11,514 bases of DNA from JBGCFO01 sp045106955 (GCA_045106955.1 JBGCFO010000006.1:1-11514), one strand, 5' to 3'. Counted from the first letter of the stretch, positions 1 to 8,054 are shown. Made by a program: numbers and translations. The notes: generated by a model from the letters alone, not told the origin.

Positions 1-47
1 CAAAAATCATCTATGAGGCAATATAAAGTTGTGATACATTTTTTCAT
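1..47 (-). CDS. IS982-family transposase, N-terminal fragment (runs off window)
   Basis: The minus strand reads ATG at 47-45 and then MKKCITTLYCLIDDF before the edge. IS982 transposases typically begin with a short segment ending in a similar VDDFC or IDDFC motif, which is the main basis for the call. Only 15 codons are visible, so catalytic residues cannot be checked. No Shine-Dalgarno lies in the usual place. A GAGGAG at 87-82 (minus strand) is far upstream and can pair with CTCCTC immediately before the ATG. Confidence 0.6.
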   Translation of the reverse strand, partial: MKKCITTLYCLIDDF

Positions 48-87
48 GAGGAGTGGTTTTTAGTTAAAAAAATAATTTTAACTCCTC
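48..87 (-). promoter_or_regulatory. Hairpin immediately upstream of IS982 transposase start
   Basis: GAGGAGT (48-54) and ACTCCTC (81-87) are perfect inverted copies, separated by 26 nt of A/T-rich loop. In the transposase mRNA, the purine-rich GAGGAG arm resembles a ribosome binding site but is paired with the bases directly before the ATG. This could restrain translation of the transposase. An alternative pairing exists between 62-69 and 76-83. Function is inference from position only. Confidence 0.35.
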
Positions 88-121
88 GCTATTCCTTTTG
101 CAAACTGGGTTTTATAGTTTT

Positions 122-140
122 CTTATCCTAAATTCGCATT
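122..140 (-). repeat. IS982 terminal inverted repeat (left copy)
   Basis: This 19-base block is identical, in the same minus/plus relation to its element, to 11361-11379. It marks the junction between the edge IS982 element and the pseudogene flank. The outermost base is uncertain by about one position, because no target duplication can be seen with the far end missing. Confidence 0.7.
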
Positions 141-174
141 ATTAATATATTTTTAATATAAAGCCTAATTTTTT

Positions 175-232
175 GATTCTTTAAATCCCTGCTTTGCTGC
201 ATTGATTAAGAATATACACTGATTAAAGAATC
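175..232. repeat. 10-bp inverted repeat in decayed 3' flank
   Basis: GATTCTTTAA at 175-184 and TTAAAGAATC at 223-232 are perfect inverted copies with a 38-nt spacer. They lie between the IS982 end and the FMN-reductase pseudogene. No T-run follows on either strand, so a simple intrinsic terminator is not supported. The stretch 141-314 otherwise shows no gene. Confidence 0.3.
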
Positions 233-314
233 GACGGATTGATGTCAATGTCACGATGCAAATGCGCAAAGGAATTGTGTAAAGCGTTTTTGTTGGCAAG
301 TAACATAAACAAAG

Positions 315-724
315 CTAGATTTCCAAATATTCCACATTCAAGTAGTCACATATTTGTTGCAACGTATCTTCAAAACCTCTGGAGTAAGATGACTGAAAAT
401 TGCTAATGACAAAAAGATTTTTACCGCGCAATTTTCTCCCTAAGCCTTTTCGGATTGTTAGCAAATCACTAAATCGATCGAAGAATATTTTGTGCTGGGC
501 GCTCATCTGATAGCAATATACAGGTGTGGCGATGATTAGCGTGTCATAACTCAGAATCTTTTCTATTAATGATCGCCTTTGTTTCGATGTTCATAATCAA
601 ATGTGGTAATCTCAAAATCATTCAGGTCTATAAACGGCAAAGAACGGATTTTCCGTTATTTCATCTATGGCTTTTCTTGTATTATCACGGCTTCTTGAAG
701 ATCCGAAATTATAACCTGCATCAT
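315..724 (-). pseudogene. NAD(P)H-dependent FMN reductase / flavodoxin-fold oxidoreductase, frameshifted
   Basis: The minus strand encodes scattered pieces of a flavodoxin-like NAD(P)H:FMN oxidoreductase in several frames. An N-terminal MMQVII runs into FGSSRSRDNTRKAIDEIT, resembling the FMN phosphate-binding GSSR loop, after a shift near 703-710. LPFIDLNDFEITTFDYEHRN follows after a shift near 638-650. A third shift near 570-575 leads to SLIEKILSYDTLIIATPVY, then CYQMSAQHKIFFDRFSDLL and a final segment to the stop at 315. The ATPVY..MSAQ..FFDR pattern is typical of this family. Three frame breaks mean no complete enzyme is made. The last part (GFEDTLQQICDYL) ends abruptly, and family members usually run further, so a fourth lesion is likely. 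It lies beside an IS982 end, fitting a decaying region. Confidence 0.75.
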
Positions 725-814
725 AAATTTACTGTTAATGCATTTTAGAAAATAAGCACACTACACCATAAAGAATCAATTGAATGTGGTAAATTACATA
801 CAAAATTTCATATC

Positions 815-2155
815 CTAAAATTGATATTTTTTGTGTGCCTTGCTAAACAATTCTTCAAGTTCTTTTATATTATAATCTTTGTCTGTTAAATTAATTTCTT
901 CGTTAATAATACGATTAACGGCTTTATCTTCAAGCGCTGCACTACGAACTTGTTCTAATGCATCTTTATTGTTTTGATAATATTCATAAATCATTTGTTG
1001 TTCATTTTGAGGCAAGCCTTGAGCGTGCTCTGCAATAGATTTAGATATATCTTCCCCACTGGCTACAATGCCTTTATCAGAAACATATCGAGATAGCATT
1101 AATCCTATTCTAACACGTCTTAATGCAATATCTTCTAAATACTTATCTAATTCTTCTGGAGCTTTCTTTTCTTTTAGAGCCGCTAGCTCCTTGTCTGTTT
1201 TAATATTGTTTACTAATATTTTTAACTCATCAGCTATCATGGATTTTGGAACTGGAAAGTTCAGCGCATCTTCCAAATAATCAAATAATTCCATTTTTAG
1301 ATATGTTTCAATATGCTTAGTAAATTCTTGACGCATACTATCTTCAATCTTTGCGCGTAACTGCTTAAGATTTTCACAATCAAATTTCTTGAAGAATTCA
1401 TCATTCAATTCAGCTTGACTTGGTTTGTACGCCTTTAATATTTCTACTTCAAATCTTGCTTTTTTACCAGATAGATCTTTTGCATGATAATTCTCTGGGA
1501 AGGTAACATTAACCGTTACATGATCTCCAACTTTGCTTCCGATTAATTGATCTTCAAAATTATCAATAAAATTTTTACTACCAATAATTAAATGACCTTC
1601 ATTAATAGTTCCGCCTGCAAATTCTTTATCGTCAATATATCCTTTAGCATTGATAGTAAGACGATCATTTATTTCAATTGGCTCATCCTTTTTCTCTTCT
1701 TCGTATGTAGTTGATACTTTCAATGAATGCTCTAAAGCTTTATCTATATCTTTTTTTGCAGGTTTTATTACTGGCCTTTCTATATTAATAGCCTTAAAGT
1801 TTGGCAATTTAGCGCTTGGTTTCAATTCAACTTCTATTGTAAATTGTACATCCTTGCCTTCTTCCATTTGAAGATCAGTAATTTTTGGAGAGCCAATAGT
1901 ATCAATGTTATTATCAGAAATTACCTTGGTAATAGCGTCTTGTATCATTTTTTGTAATACGTCTTGCTTGGCTGAGTCCCCATACTTTTTTTGCATAATA
2001 CTCATTGGAACTTTGCCAGGTCGAAATCCATCTATCTTAGCCTTTGCACTTAAGCCCTTTAATTGCTCTTGCGTTTTAATAGCAATATCCATCGTATAAA
2101 TAGTAACTTTTGCTTTAAATTCTAGTTCGCTACGTTCAACATCTGTTACTTGCAT
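815..2155 (-). CDS. tig: Trigger factor, ribosome-associated chaperone and peptidyl-prolyl isomerase
   Basis: Trigger factor binds the ribosome near the peptide exit and shields nascent chains in the cytoplasm. The 446-residue protein has the family's usual length and order. The N-terminal ribosome-binding domain carries the signature GFRPGKVP at residues 43-50. A central FKBP-type PPIase domain spans about residues 160-245 (DRLTINAKGYIDDKEF through FEVEILKAYKPS). A long helical C-terminal chaperone domain runs to the end. The ATG start gives the expected MQVTDVE opening, with a weak AGG about 12 nt upstream. It lies 52 nt downstream of tRNA-Leu on the same strand with no terminator seen between, so read-through from the tRNA promoter is possible (inference). 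No frame lesions are seen. Confidence 0.96.
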   Translation of the reverse strand: MQVTDVERSELEFKAKVTIYTMDIAIKTQEQLKGLSAKAKIDGFRPGKVPMSIMQKKYGDSAKQDVLQKMIQDAITKVISDNNIDTIGSPKITDLQMEEGKDVQFTIEVELKPSAKLPNFKAINIERPVIKPAKKDIDKALEHSLKVSTTYEEEKKDEPIEINDRLTINAKGYIDDKEFAGGTINEGHLIIGSKNFIDNFEDQLIGSKVGDHVTVNVTFPENYHAKDLSGKKARFEVEILKAYKPSQAELNDEFFKKFDCENLKQLRAKIEDSMRQEFTKHIETYLKMELFDYLEDALNFPVPKSMIADELKILVNNIKTDKELAALKEKKAPEELDKYLEDIALRRVRIGLMLSRYVSDKGIVASGEDISKSIAEHAQGLPQNEQQMIYEYYQNNKDALEQVRSAALEDKAVNRIINEEINLTDKDYNIKELEELFSKAHKKYQF

Positions 2156-2207
2156 TTATCAGTACCTATTCTTTATTTAATATAATTTTTCTTTATTTAT
2201 TTCATTT

Positions 2208-2292
2208 TGGTGCGGGTAGAGGGACTTGAACCCCCATGCCTTGCGGCACTAGAACCTAAATCTAGCGCGTCTGCCAATTTCGCCATACCCGC
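2208..2292 (-). tRNA. tRNA-Leu (anticodon UAG)
   Basis: The minus strand folds as a long-variable-arm tRNA. The 7-bp acceptor stem pairs GCGGGTA (2292-2286) with TACCCGC. The D-arm contains GGCGAAATTGGCAGACGC, and the anticodon stem CTAGA/TCTAG encloses loop TTTAGGT. The anticodon TAG at 2258-2256 decodes CUA. The variable arm is TGCC-GCAA-GGCA, and the T-loop is GGTTCAAGTCC. The long variable arm and anticodon identify leucine. Discriminator A (2211) and CCA (2210-2208) are encoded. It sits between dapE and tig on the same strand. Confidence 0.96.
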
Positions 2293-2304
2293 ATTTCATA
2301 TAAC

Positions 2305-2334
2305 AATATCCAAGATGTGTTAATTGAATGTCAA
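2305..2334 (-). promoter_or_regulatory. Likely sigma70-type promoter of tRNA-Leu
   Basis: On the minus strand, a consensus TTGACA (2334-2329) is followed after 18 nt by GATATT (2310-2305). The tRNA 5' end is 12 nt further on, giving a short leader as expected for a tRNA gene. The -10 match is imperfect. A perfect -35 box in the only intergenic gap between dapE and the tRNA is the main support. Confidence 0.5.
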
Positions 2335-2389
2335 CATCAAGTAATACAAAACAATAGTCATTATATAGCTATAATAAAAACTTGCCAAC

Positions 2390-3544
2390 TCATTTATATA
2401 ACATATTGTATAAGATTTTACGATATAATTCATACAATATTTGTAAATCTTTTATACCTACGAACTCGTTGATTTTATGAGCGGTACCATTTAATAAACC
2501 TAATTCTACAACTTTTGTATAATCTTTGATAAATCTTGCGTCGGAAATTCCTCCGCTCGTTGATAAAACAGTTTTATTATTTGTAACAGATTCTACAATT
2601 TTAGCAAAGTTTTTTATTTCATCATCGATATTTTGATAAAATCCATTTGAGCAGGATAAATTGACCAAATCATATCGGACATTATGCTGTTTTATTAAAG
2701 ATTTTAAGCTATCTTCTAAAGTTTGCAGAGACTGTATGTTATTAAATCTAATATTAAATTTTATTACTATTTTATCTGGTATGATATTATTAACTTTATT
2801 TCCAACATCTATAGAAGTTATTTCGAGATTTGTCTGAGCAAAGATTTCATTACCTTGATCAAATTCATATTGTCCAATATCAGACAAAATATTTATAGCA
2901 TCAGTAATTGGATTGTTTGCGAGCTCTGGATATGCTACATGACCTTGTTTGCCGTATATTGTTAATGTAAAGTTTGCGCTACCTCTTCTTCCAATTTTAA
3001 CTTGATCTCCTACAAATTTACTACTCGTTGGCTCACCTAATATGCAAAAATCAATTTTAACGCCTTGTTCATTTAAGTATGGCATCATTTCCTTTATCCC
3101 GTAATGAGCATCGCCTTCTTCATCCGTGGTAAACAAAAAACTAATAGACCCAAAATTCTGATCTCGTGAATTAGAGTTACCGATATTATCAATAAAATCA
3201 AATGCAGCTGCTAACATGCATGCAATCGCACCTTTCATGTCAACTGCACCCCTGCCATAGATTTTATCATCATCTAATCTCGCTTGAAAAGGATTGCTAT
3301 TCCAAAGTTTTAACTCTCCTGGTGGTACCACATCTAAATGCCCAGCAAAGCAGATATTAGGCGATCCCTCTCCATACGAAGCATATAAATTCATTACGCT
3401 ATAATCACGTTTGCCAAAAATTTTAACTTTAGTTTGAAAACCCATTTCAATTAATAATGAATTAACATACTCAATGGAGCCAGAGCTGTCAGGAGTTATA
3501 GAAGAAAATGATATAAGTTTTTGTAAATATTCTATATATTTCAT
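2390..3544 (-). CDS. dapE: Succinyl-diaminopimelate desuccinylase
   Basis: DapE hydrolyses N-succinyl-LL-diaminopimelate to LL-diaminopimelate and succinate in the lysine/DAP pathway that feeds peptidoglycan. The 384-residue M20-family dinuclear zinc peptidase keeps the expected residues: H69 and D71 in AGHLDVVPP, D102 in GRGAVDMKG, E142/E143 in TTDEEGD, E171 in LGEPT, and H356 in LNGTAHKIN. H202 lies in the dimerization-domain GKQGHVAYP. The start is placed at the ATG at 3544-3542, whose A is the last base of the miaA TGA (TGATG). A TTG at 3553 would add three residues but breaks this coupling. No Shine-Dalgarno is visible at either start, so translation probably depends on the upstream genes. 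It is the last gene of valS-miaA-dapE. Confidence 0.95.
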   Translation of the reverse strand: MKYIEYLQKLISFSSITPDSSGSIEYVNSLLIEMGFQTKVKIFGKRDYSVMNLYASYGEGSPNICFAGHLDVVPPGELKLWNSNPFQARLDDDKIYGRGAVDMKGAIACMLAAAFDFIDNIGNSNSRDQNFGSISFLFTTDEEGDAHYGIKEMMPYLNEQGVKIDFCILGEPTSSKFVGDQVKIGRRGSANFTLTIYGKQGHVAYPELANNPITDAINILSDIGQYEFDQGNEIFAQTNLEITSIDVGNKVNNIIPDKIVIKFNIRFNNIQSLQTLEDSLKSLIKQHNVRYDLVNLSCSNGFYQNIDDEIKNFAKIVESVTNNKTVLSTSGGISDARFIKDYTKVVELGLLNGTAHKINEFVGIKDLQILYELYRKILYNMLYK

Positions 3545-4476
3545 CAAGAGCAATGTATTTGGTCATATATTTTTTGTGCAATTAAACTAAATTCTGGCAT
3601 ATTACTATATTGCATTTTAATTTTATTATGTAATTGATTTTTAAACCATGTCATTTGGCGCTTTGCATATTGTCTGGTTCGTGTTTGAGTCAATATTTGA
3701 GCTTCATCGAGAGAAATTTCATTGCGTAAATATGATAATATTTCTGCTATAGCTATTGCGCGTGTTATTGGCTTATGAAGCATATCTGAAATAGGCATAA
3801 TATTATTCCTAATCTCTTCTACTGCGCCATTTTGAATCATATCAATCAAGCGTTTATTGCAGTTATTGTATAACAAATCCCTGTCTGGATCTAAGTAAAA
3901 TATTTTATGCGCAATGTCCTCAAGAGGATTTAAGATTTTTGTATTTGCATGTAATTGAAAAATAGAGCTGCCAGTGTGCTGTATCACTTCATATGCCCTA
4001 ATACTACGCTGCACATCATTAGGTTTAATTTGCGCTAAAACTAATGGGTCCATTTCAGATAGATGTTTAAAAAATTCTTTTTGTCCAATCTTCAAATGCA
4101 AATCATTAACCGTTGATTTTATACAATCTGGAATTGTTGGTATTTCATTGTACCCACGAACTAAAGCATTAATGTATAATCCAGTTCCGCCTACAATAAT
4201 TGGTATTTTACTTCTGGATATAATATCTTTAATTTTAGTCTTAGCAAAATTAGCATATTTTGCTAATGATATAGTATCTGTTAGTTCTAGAGTATTATAT
4301 AAATGATAAGGTATTTCACTTGTTAATTTTATTGCAGGAGAATCTGTGACTATTTCTATGGATTTATATATCTGCATTGAATCACAACATACTATCTCCC
4401 CGTCTACGAGTTTTGCAAGATCATGAGCTACCTGTGTTTTACCGCTTGCTGTTGGTCCACAAATGATAATTACCAT
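3544..4476 (-). CDS. miaA: tRNA dimethylallyltransferase
   Basis: MiaA transfers a dimethylallyl group from DMAPP to N6 of A37 in tRNAs that read U-starting codons. The 310-residue protein has the P-loop GPTASGKT at 7-14, DSMQIY at 32-37, GGTGLY at 96-101, and NDVQRSIRAYEV around 153-164. The C-terminal QTRTRQYAKRQMTWF lies at 264-278. The DSMQIYKSIEIVTDSPA stretch replaces the common DSMQVYRGMDIGTAKP form and resembles what I recall from Rickettsia. The preferred start is ATG at 4476-4474, sharing its A with the valS TGA. A TTG one codon upstream is the alternative. It overlaps dapE in the same way at its 3' end. Confidence 0.95.
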   Translation of the reverse strand: MVIIICGPTASGKTQVAHDLAKLVDGEIVCCDSMQIYKSIEIVTDSPAIKLTSEIPYHLYNTLELTDTISLAKYANFAKTKIKDIISRSKIPIIVGGTGLYINALVRGYNEIPTIPDCIKSTVNDLHLKIGQKEFFKHLSEMDPLVLAQIKPNDVQRSIRAYEVIQHTGSSIFQLHANTKILNPLEDIAHKIFYLDPDRDLLYNNCNKRLIDMIQNGAVEEIRNNIMPISDMLHKPITRAIAIAEILSYLRNEISLDEAQILTQTRTRQYAKRQMTWFKNQLHNKIKMQYSNMPEFSLIAQKIYDQIHCS

Positions 4477-6998
4477 CAAATTCTGATAGCAATATAAATA
4501 TCATCATGAACTAAACGATCTGCATTATTATCCTCTTTTAATTGAGATAAAAAATCTACTCGCTTAATTGAAGCTACATTTTTAAGATCTAGAAGTAAAT
4601 CGCTAGATAATGAAATATTATCCCGTATTTCTAAAATCTCAATTGGAGATTTGATAGAAAGGTTATTATGGGCCTTAAATTTACGGATTAAGCCAAGTAT
4701 TTTGATAGCATTTTCCGTTTCTTGTAATTGCCTATTATTTATTGGCCAATTATTAAGATTAATCCAATTGCCGCGAGCATGTATAGATTGAGCGTTAGGA
4801 TACAAAATACTATAAATCTCTTCTGTTATATATGGCATAAAAGGCGCAAATAATTTTAATATTATTTCCATAGAATAATACAGGGTTATGATAGCGCTAA
4901 AGCTTCCTTTCGTATAGATCTGCGCTTCATCGTATGCTCTTGTTTTGCTTATTTCCAAATAATTATCACAAAATACAAACCAAAAAAAATCCTCAATTAG
5001 ATGCATTGCCCTAGAATATTCATAACATTCCATCTCCTCTTGATATTTCACAACAATAGTAGCTATTTTGTTAATAAGCCAATTATCTAAAGTATTGCAA
5101 ATTTTGTTATTTAATAAATATAAATCAGCGTTTTTATCATCAGAGCTTAGTTTTTCGAAATGCGTTCCAACAAACTTTGCTGCGTTCCAAAGTTTATTTA
5201 CAAGGCGTTGTCCATTTTGTATTACATTTTGAGAATAAACAGTATCAGATCCAAGTTTGGACTTAGATGACCAATACCTTACTACGTCAGAACTATATTG
5301 GGCTATAATTTTTTCTGGATCAATTATATTACCCTTGGATTTAGACATTTTACTCTTATCCTCTGCTAAACACCATCCGCTAATCATAATGTCTTTCCAT
5401 GGCAAAGTATTTGAATGTAAATGTGATTTTAAAATGGTACCAAACGCCCAACTGCGCAATATTTCATGAGCTTGAGGCCTTAAATCTGCTGGAAATAATT
5501 TGCGATGTCGATCCAAATCAACTGCAAACTCTTCAGAGATAGCATGGCTATTCAACTGAGGAGATACAGCGCTAGTTGCCCATGTATCCATTACATCAGC
5601 GTCTGCTATTACCTCATCTCTACTATAGCCATCTGGTAAGTCATGCATTGGGTCAACTGGCAACTGATTAACATTTGCAAAGATTGCTTTACCTTCCTCT
5701 CCTGCTCTCTTAGAATACCAAACTGGAAATGGAACTCCAAAATAACGTTGCCTGCTAATGCACCAGTCCCAAGCAAGGCTATTAATCCAATCATCTAACT
5801 TAATCTTCATAGAGCGTGGATACCAATTTAATTCATTAGATCTTGTAAGCAATGCATCTTGATGAATAATAGAACGAATAAACCATTGGTTAGTTGTGAG
5901 AATTTCTAGAGGCGCTCCAGAGCGCTCTGCACATTTAACTACATTTGATATTTCCGCTTGTTTTGTCAGAAGACGTTTTGATTTCAATAGCTCAATTACT
6001 ATTGCTCTTGCATCTTTTGCTTTTTGAGTAGCAATTTTTTGAAAATATTCCTTTGCGCAATCAACATCAATACACGAATCTGGATTAAATTCATTTATAA
6101 TGCGACCAGACTTATCAATAATGATCCTTAGAGGTAATTTATGAGTTTTCCACCATGTTACATCTACTGTATCGCCAAAGGTGCAGCACATAACCACGCC
6201 AGATCCTTTGTCAGGCTTGACCATACTATCTGCGAGTATTGGTACTTTTAGTGCAAATAAAGGTGTAATTGCATATGATCCAATAAGATGAGAATGGCGA
6301 GTATCATCTGGATGCACAAAAATTGCAACGCAAGCTGGTAACATTTCCGGTCTAGTTGTAGCGATAGTAATTTGCTCTCCTTTAATCGTAGTAAATATGA
6401 TATCATTCATTACAGAGACATTGTATTTATCTTCTATCTCCGATTGTGCTAGAGCAGTACGATCTACTGGATCCCATAGCATCGGCTGCTGGCTTTTATA
6501 TATTTGATCTTTATTTATTAGATCTAAGAATGACATTTGAGATATTTTTCTTGATAACTTACTAATAGTTGTGTATTGCAAGCTCCAATCAAACGATATA
6601 GCTATGTCATTAAACAATGTTTGAAATTTTGCTTCCTCATCTTCTGCAATTTCTTTGCAATTAGCTATAAAATCAGCGCGATCCATATTGGATGCTTTGA
6701 TTTTTTTCTTTTTTTCTACCAATCTCTCGGTTGGTAATCCATTATCATCAAATCCAATTGGGTAAAATATATTCATGCCACGCATACGTTTAAAACGTAC
6801 TATGAAATCTACATTGGTGTAGCTATATATATGTCCAATATGAAGCTTACCAGATACTGTAGGAGGAGGCGTGTCAACTACAAATGTATTTTCCCTTGCT
6901 TCATCTTTATTCCATTTATATGTATCGCCTTTTTGCCAAGATTCTTGCCATTTTTTTTGACTTAAATTAAAATCATATTTCTTTGGAAAATCTATCAT
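4476..6998 (-). CDS. valS: Valyl-tRNA synthetase, archaeal-like type
   Basis: ValRS charges tRNA-Val in the cytoplasm. The 840-residue class I enzyme shows HIGH at 53-56 within PPPTVSGKLHIGHIYSYT, GFDDNGLPTERLVE just after, and an editing (CP1) region with IATTRPEMLPACVAIFVHP. KMSKS is at 550-554 (KSKMSKSKGNIIDPEKI), followed by an anticodon-binding helical domain. It is shorter than the E. coli-type enzyme (about 950 residues) and shows no obvious C-terminal coiled-coil arm. The sequence around HIGH and GFDDNGLPTE matches the archaeal-like ValRS reported in Rickettsia. It is the first gene of valS-miaA-dapE. The ATG at 6998 gives the expected MIDFPKKYDF opening and faces ubiA across a short divergent gap. 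Confidence 0.96.
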   Translation of the reverse strand: MIDFPKKYDFNLSQKKWQESWQKGDTYKWNKDEARENTFVVDTPPPTVSGKLHIGHIYSYTNVDFIVRFKRMRGMNIFYPIGFDDNGLPTERLVEKKKKIKASNMDRADFIANCKEIAEDEEAKFQTLFNDIAISFDWSLQYTTISKLSRKISQMSFLDLINKDQIYKSQQPMLWDPVDRTALAQSEIEDKYNVSVMNDIIFTTIKGEQITIATTRPEMLPACVAIFVHPDDTRHSHLIGSYAITPLFALKVPILADSMVKPDKGSGVVMCCTFGDTVDVTWWKTHKLPLRIIIDKSGRIINEFNPDSCIDVDCAKEYFQKIATQKAKDARAIVIELLKSKRLLTKQAEISNVVKCAERSGAPLEILTTNQWFIRSIIHQDALLTRSNELNWYPRSMKIKLDDWINSLAWDWCISRQRYFGVPFPVWYSKRAGEEGKAIFANVNQLPVDPMHDLPDGYSRDEVIADADVMDTWATSAVSPQLNSHAISEEFAVDLDRHRKLFPADLRPQAHEILRSWAFGTILKSHLHSNTLPWKDIMISGWCLAEDKSKMSKSKGNIIDPEKIIAQYSSDVVRYWSSKSKLGSDTVYSQNVIQNGQRLVNKLWNAAKFVGTHFEKLSSDDKNADLYLLNNKICNTLDNWLINKIATIVVKYQEEMECYEYSRAMHLIEDFFWFVFCDNYLEISKTRAYDEAQIYTKGSFSAIITLYYSMEIILKLFAPFMPYITEEIYSILYPNAQSIHARGNWINLNNWPINNRQLQETENAIKILGLIRKFKAHNNLSIKSPIEILEIRDNISLSSDLLLDLKNVASIKRVDFLSQLKEDNNADRLVHDDIYIAIRI

Positions 6999-7015
6999 AA
7001 TGTATTTATGTTTGG

Positions 7016-7049
7016 ATTATATTTAAATTAAGCTGCGTATAGATATAAT
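7016..7049. promoter_or_regulatory. Divergent promoter region between valS and ubiA
   Basis: The gap holds two perfect TATAAT -10 boxes facing away from each other: 7044-7049 on plus toward ubiA and 7021-7016 on minus toward valS. A weak TTTAAA at 7022-7027 could be the plus -35 with a 16-nt spacer. No convincing -35 is seen for valS. The plus box predicts a transcript starting about 5 nt before the ubiA ATG, so ubiA mRNA could be almost leaderless. This reading is inference, since AT-rich DNA makes -10 matches common. Confidence 0.4.
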
Positions 7050-7060
7050 ATTAAGTGAAT

Positions 7061-7921
7061 ATGAAAATGGCAAATAAATTCTTTCTATACCTACATTTAA
7101 TAAGGATACAATCTCCAGCTGGTTATATGTTGTTGTTTTGGCCTGCATCATTTGGGTTATTATTATCAGGAAATATACACGGTATATATCTCATGCCTTT
7201 ATTTTTCGTAGCGTCTATAATTATCAGAAGCGCTGGTTGTATCATCAATGATCTTATAGATAAAGACTTAGATGCGAAAGTTAAGCGTACTTGCAATAGA
7301 CCTTTAGCTAATCGACAACTTAGTATTTTTGATGCGTTAAAATTATTAATGATATTGCTAGCAATATCTCTTTTTATACTACTCTCATTGACAAATACAT
7401 CTATCATTATTGGGTTCGTGGCATTTATCATGATAATTTTTTATCCATTTATGAAAAGAATAACATATTTTCCCCAAGTATTTTTGGGGGCAACATTTAA
7501 CTTAGGAGTGTTAATAGCTTACTCTAGCATTACAAACTCCATATCTTTGGAATCTTTAACATTATATGTAGCATGTTGTTTTTGGACTATAGTGTATGAC
7601 ACGATATATGGATTTATGGATATAAAATATGACAAGCAAATTGGAGTTAAATCTATCCCAAGATTGCTTGAAAATCGCCATTGTAAAATTTGGTTATTTT
7701 CATCATATGCAATATTTTTATTGCTCTTTGTTATAGCAACTTATAATACATCAATGATATACATTGCATTAATGGTTCTAGCGTCTATTGTTTTGATGTG
7801 GCAAATATTAACATTAAATATTAACATTGCAGAAAATTGTTTACTAAGATTTAAAAATAATGTTTATGTTGGAGCTATTTTCTTTTTAGCGTTATTTATG
7901 TCACAATTTATTAACATATAA
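7061..7921 (+). CDS. ubiA: 4-hydroxybenzoate polyprenyltransferase (UbiA family)
   Basis: UbiA is an inner-membrane, Mg-dependent prenyltransferase that joins 4-hydroxybenzoate to a polyprenyl diphosphate in ubiquinone synthesis. The 286-residue protein is highly hydrophobic, with about eight or nine membrane segments. It has both aspartate motifs: NDLIDKDLD (N63, D64, D67, D71) and DTIYGFMDIKYD (D180, Y183, D187, D191). The opening LIRIQSPAGYMLLFWPASFGL is typical of bacterial UbiA. An ATG at 7061 is chosen. A GTG at 7055 and an ATG at 7067 are also in frame, and none has a clear ribosome binding site. Context does not distinguish ubiquinone from another quinone, but the motif spacing fits UbiA better than MenA. 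Confidence 0.93.
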   Translation: MKMANKFFLYLHLIRIQSPAGYMLLFWPASFGLLLSGNIHGIYLMPLFFVASIIIRSAGCIINDLIDKDLDAKVKRTCNRPLANRQLSIFDALKLLMILLAISLFILLSLTNTSIIIGFVAFIMIIFYPFMKRITYFPQVFLGATFNLGVLIAYSSITNSISLESLTLYVACCFWTIVYDTIYGFMDIKYDKQIGVKSIPRLLENRHCKIWLFSSYAIFLLLFVIATYNTSMIYIALMVLASIVLMWQILTLNINIAENCLLRFKNNVYVGAIFFLALFMSQFINI

Positions 7922-7930
7922 ATTAAAACT

Positions 7931-8032
7931 ATGATCCAATCTAATGCAATAGAAATCAGGAGTTTTGCAATGAAGATGCCACGATCTATTATAGAGATAA
8001 TATGTCTTGAACTAATGATTAATTGGTATTAA
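7931..8032 (+). CDS. Possible 33-residue small ORF after ubiA
   Basis: An ATG-started ORF encodes 33 residues (MIQSNAIEIRSFAMKMPRSI and onward, ending INWY). An internal in-frame ATG at 7970 has a good CAGGAG 7 nt upstream (7957-7962) and would give a 20-residue peptide. No family is recognised. It lies 9 nt after the ubiA stop and could be co-transcribed. It could equally be a decayed gene end or chance. The ribosome binding site is the only positive evidence. Confidence 0.25.
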   Translation: MIQSNAIEIRSFAMKMPRSIIEIICLELMINWY

Positions 8033-8054
8033 TAACATATTAAATTATTGATTT

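Larger units (their letters stand above)
1..140 (-). mobile_element. IS982-family element, 5' end, cut by window edge
   Basis: The left edge holds the transposase-start end of an IS982-type element whose body lies outside the window. Positions 122-140 carry the sequence AATGCGAATTTAGGATAAG on the minus strand. The same 19 bases occur at 11361-11379 beside an IS982 transposase C-terminus, so they are the terminal repeat. The N-terminal transposase codons follow at 47-1. The element lies just beyond the decayed end of the FMN-reductase pseudogene. Family assignment rests on the transposase ends at the two edges, not on a full-length protein. Confidence 0.75.

Noticed and set aside
175..232. Inverted repeat as a transcription terminator
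   Set aside because: The 38-nt spacer is long, the stem is AT-rich, and no T-run follows on either strand.
3553..3553. TTG at 3553 as the dapE start
   Set aside because: The ATG at 3544 overlaps the miaA stop as TGATG and gives the usual DapE N-terminus; the TTG adds only three residues.
5609..5794. Minus-strand 61-codon ORF inside valS
   Set aside because: It is an alternative frame within an intact ValRS gene, without a ribosome binding site or recognisable domain.
7123..7431. Minus-strand 102-codon ORF opposite ubiA
   Set aside because: It is an antisense shadow; ubiA on the plus strand has both catalytic motifs and a continuous membrane profile.
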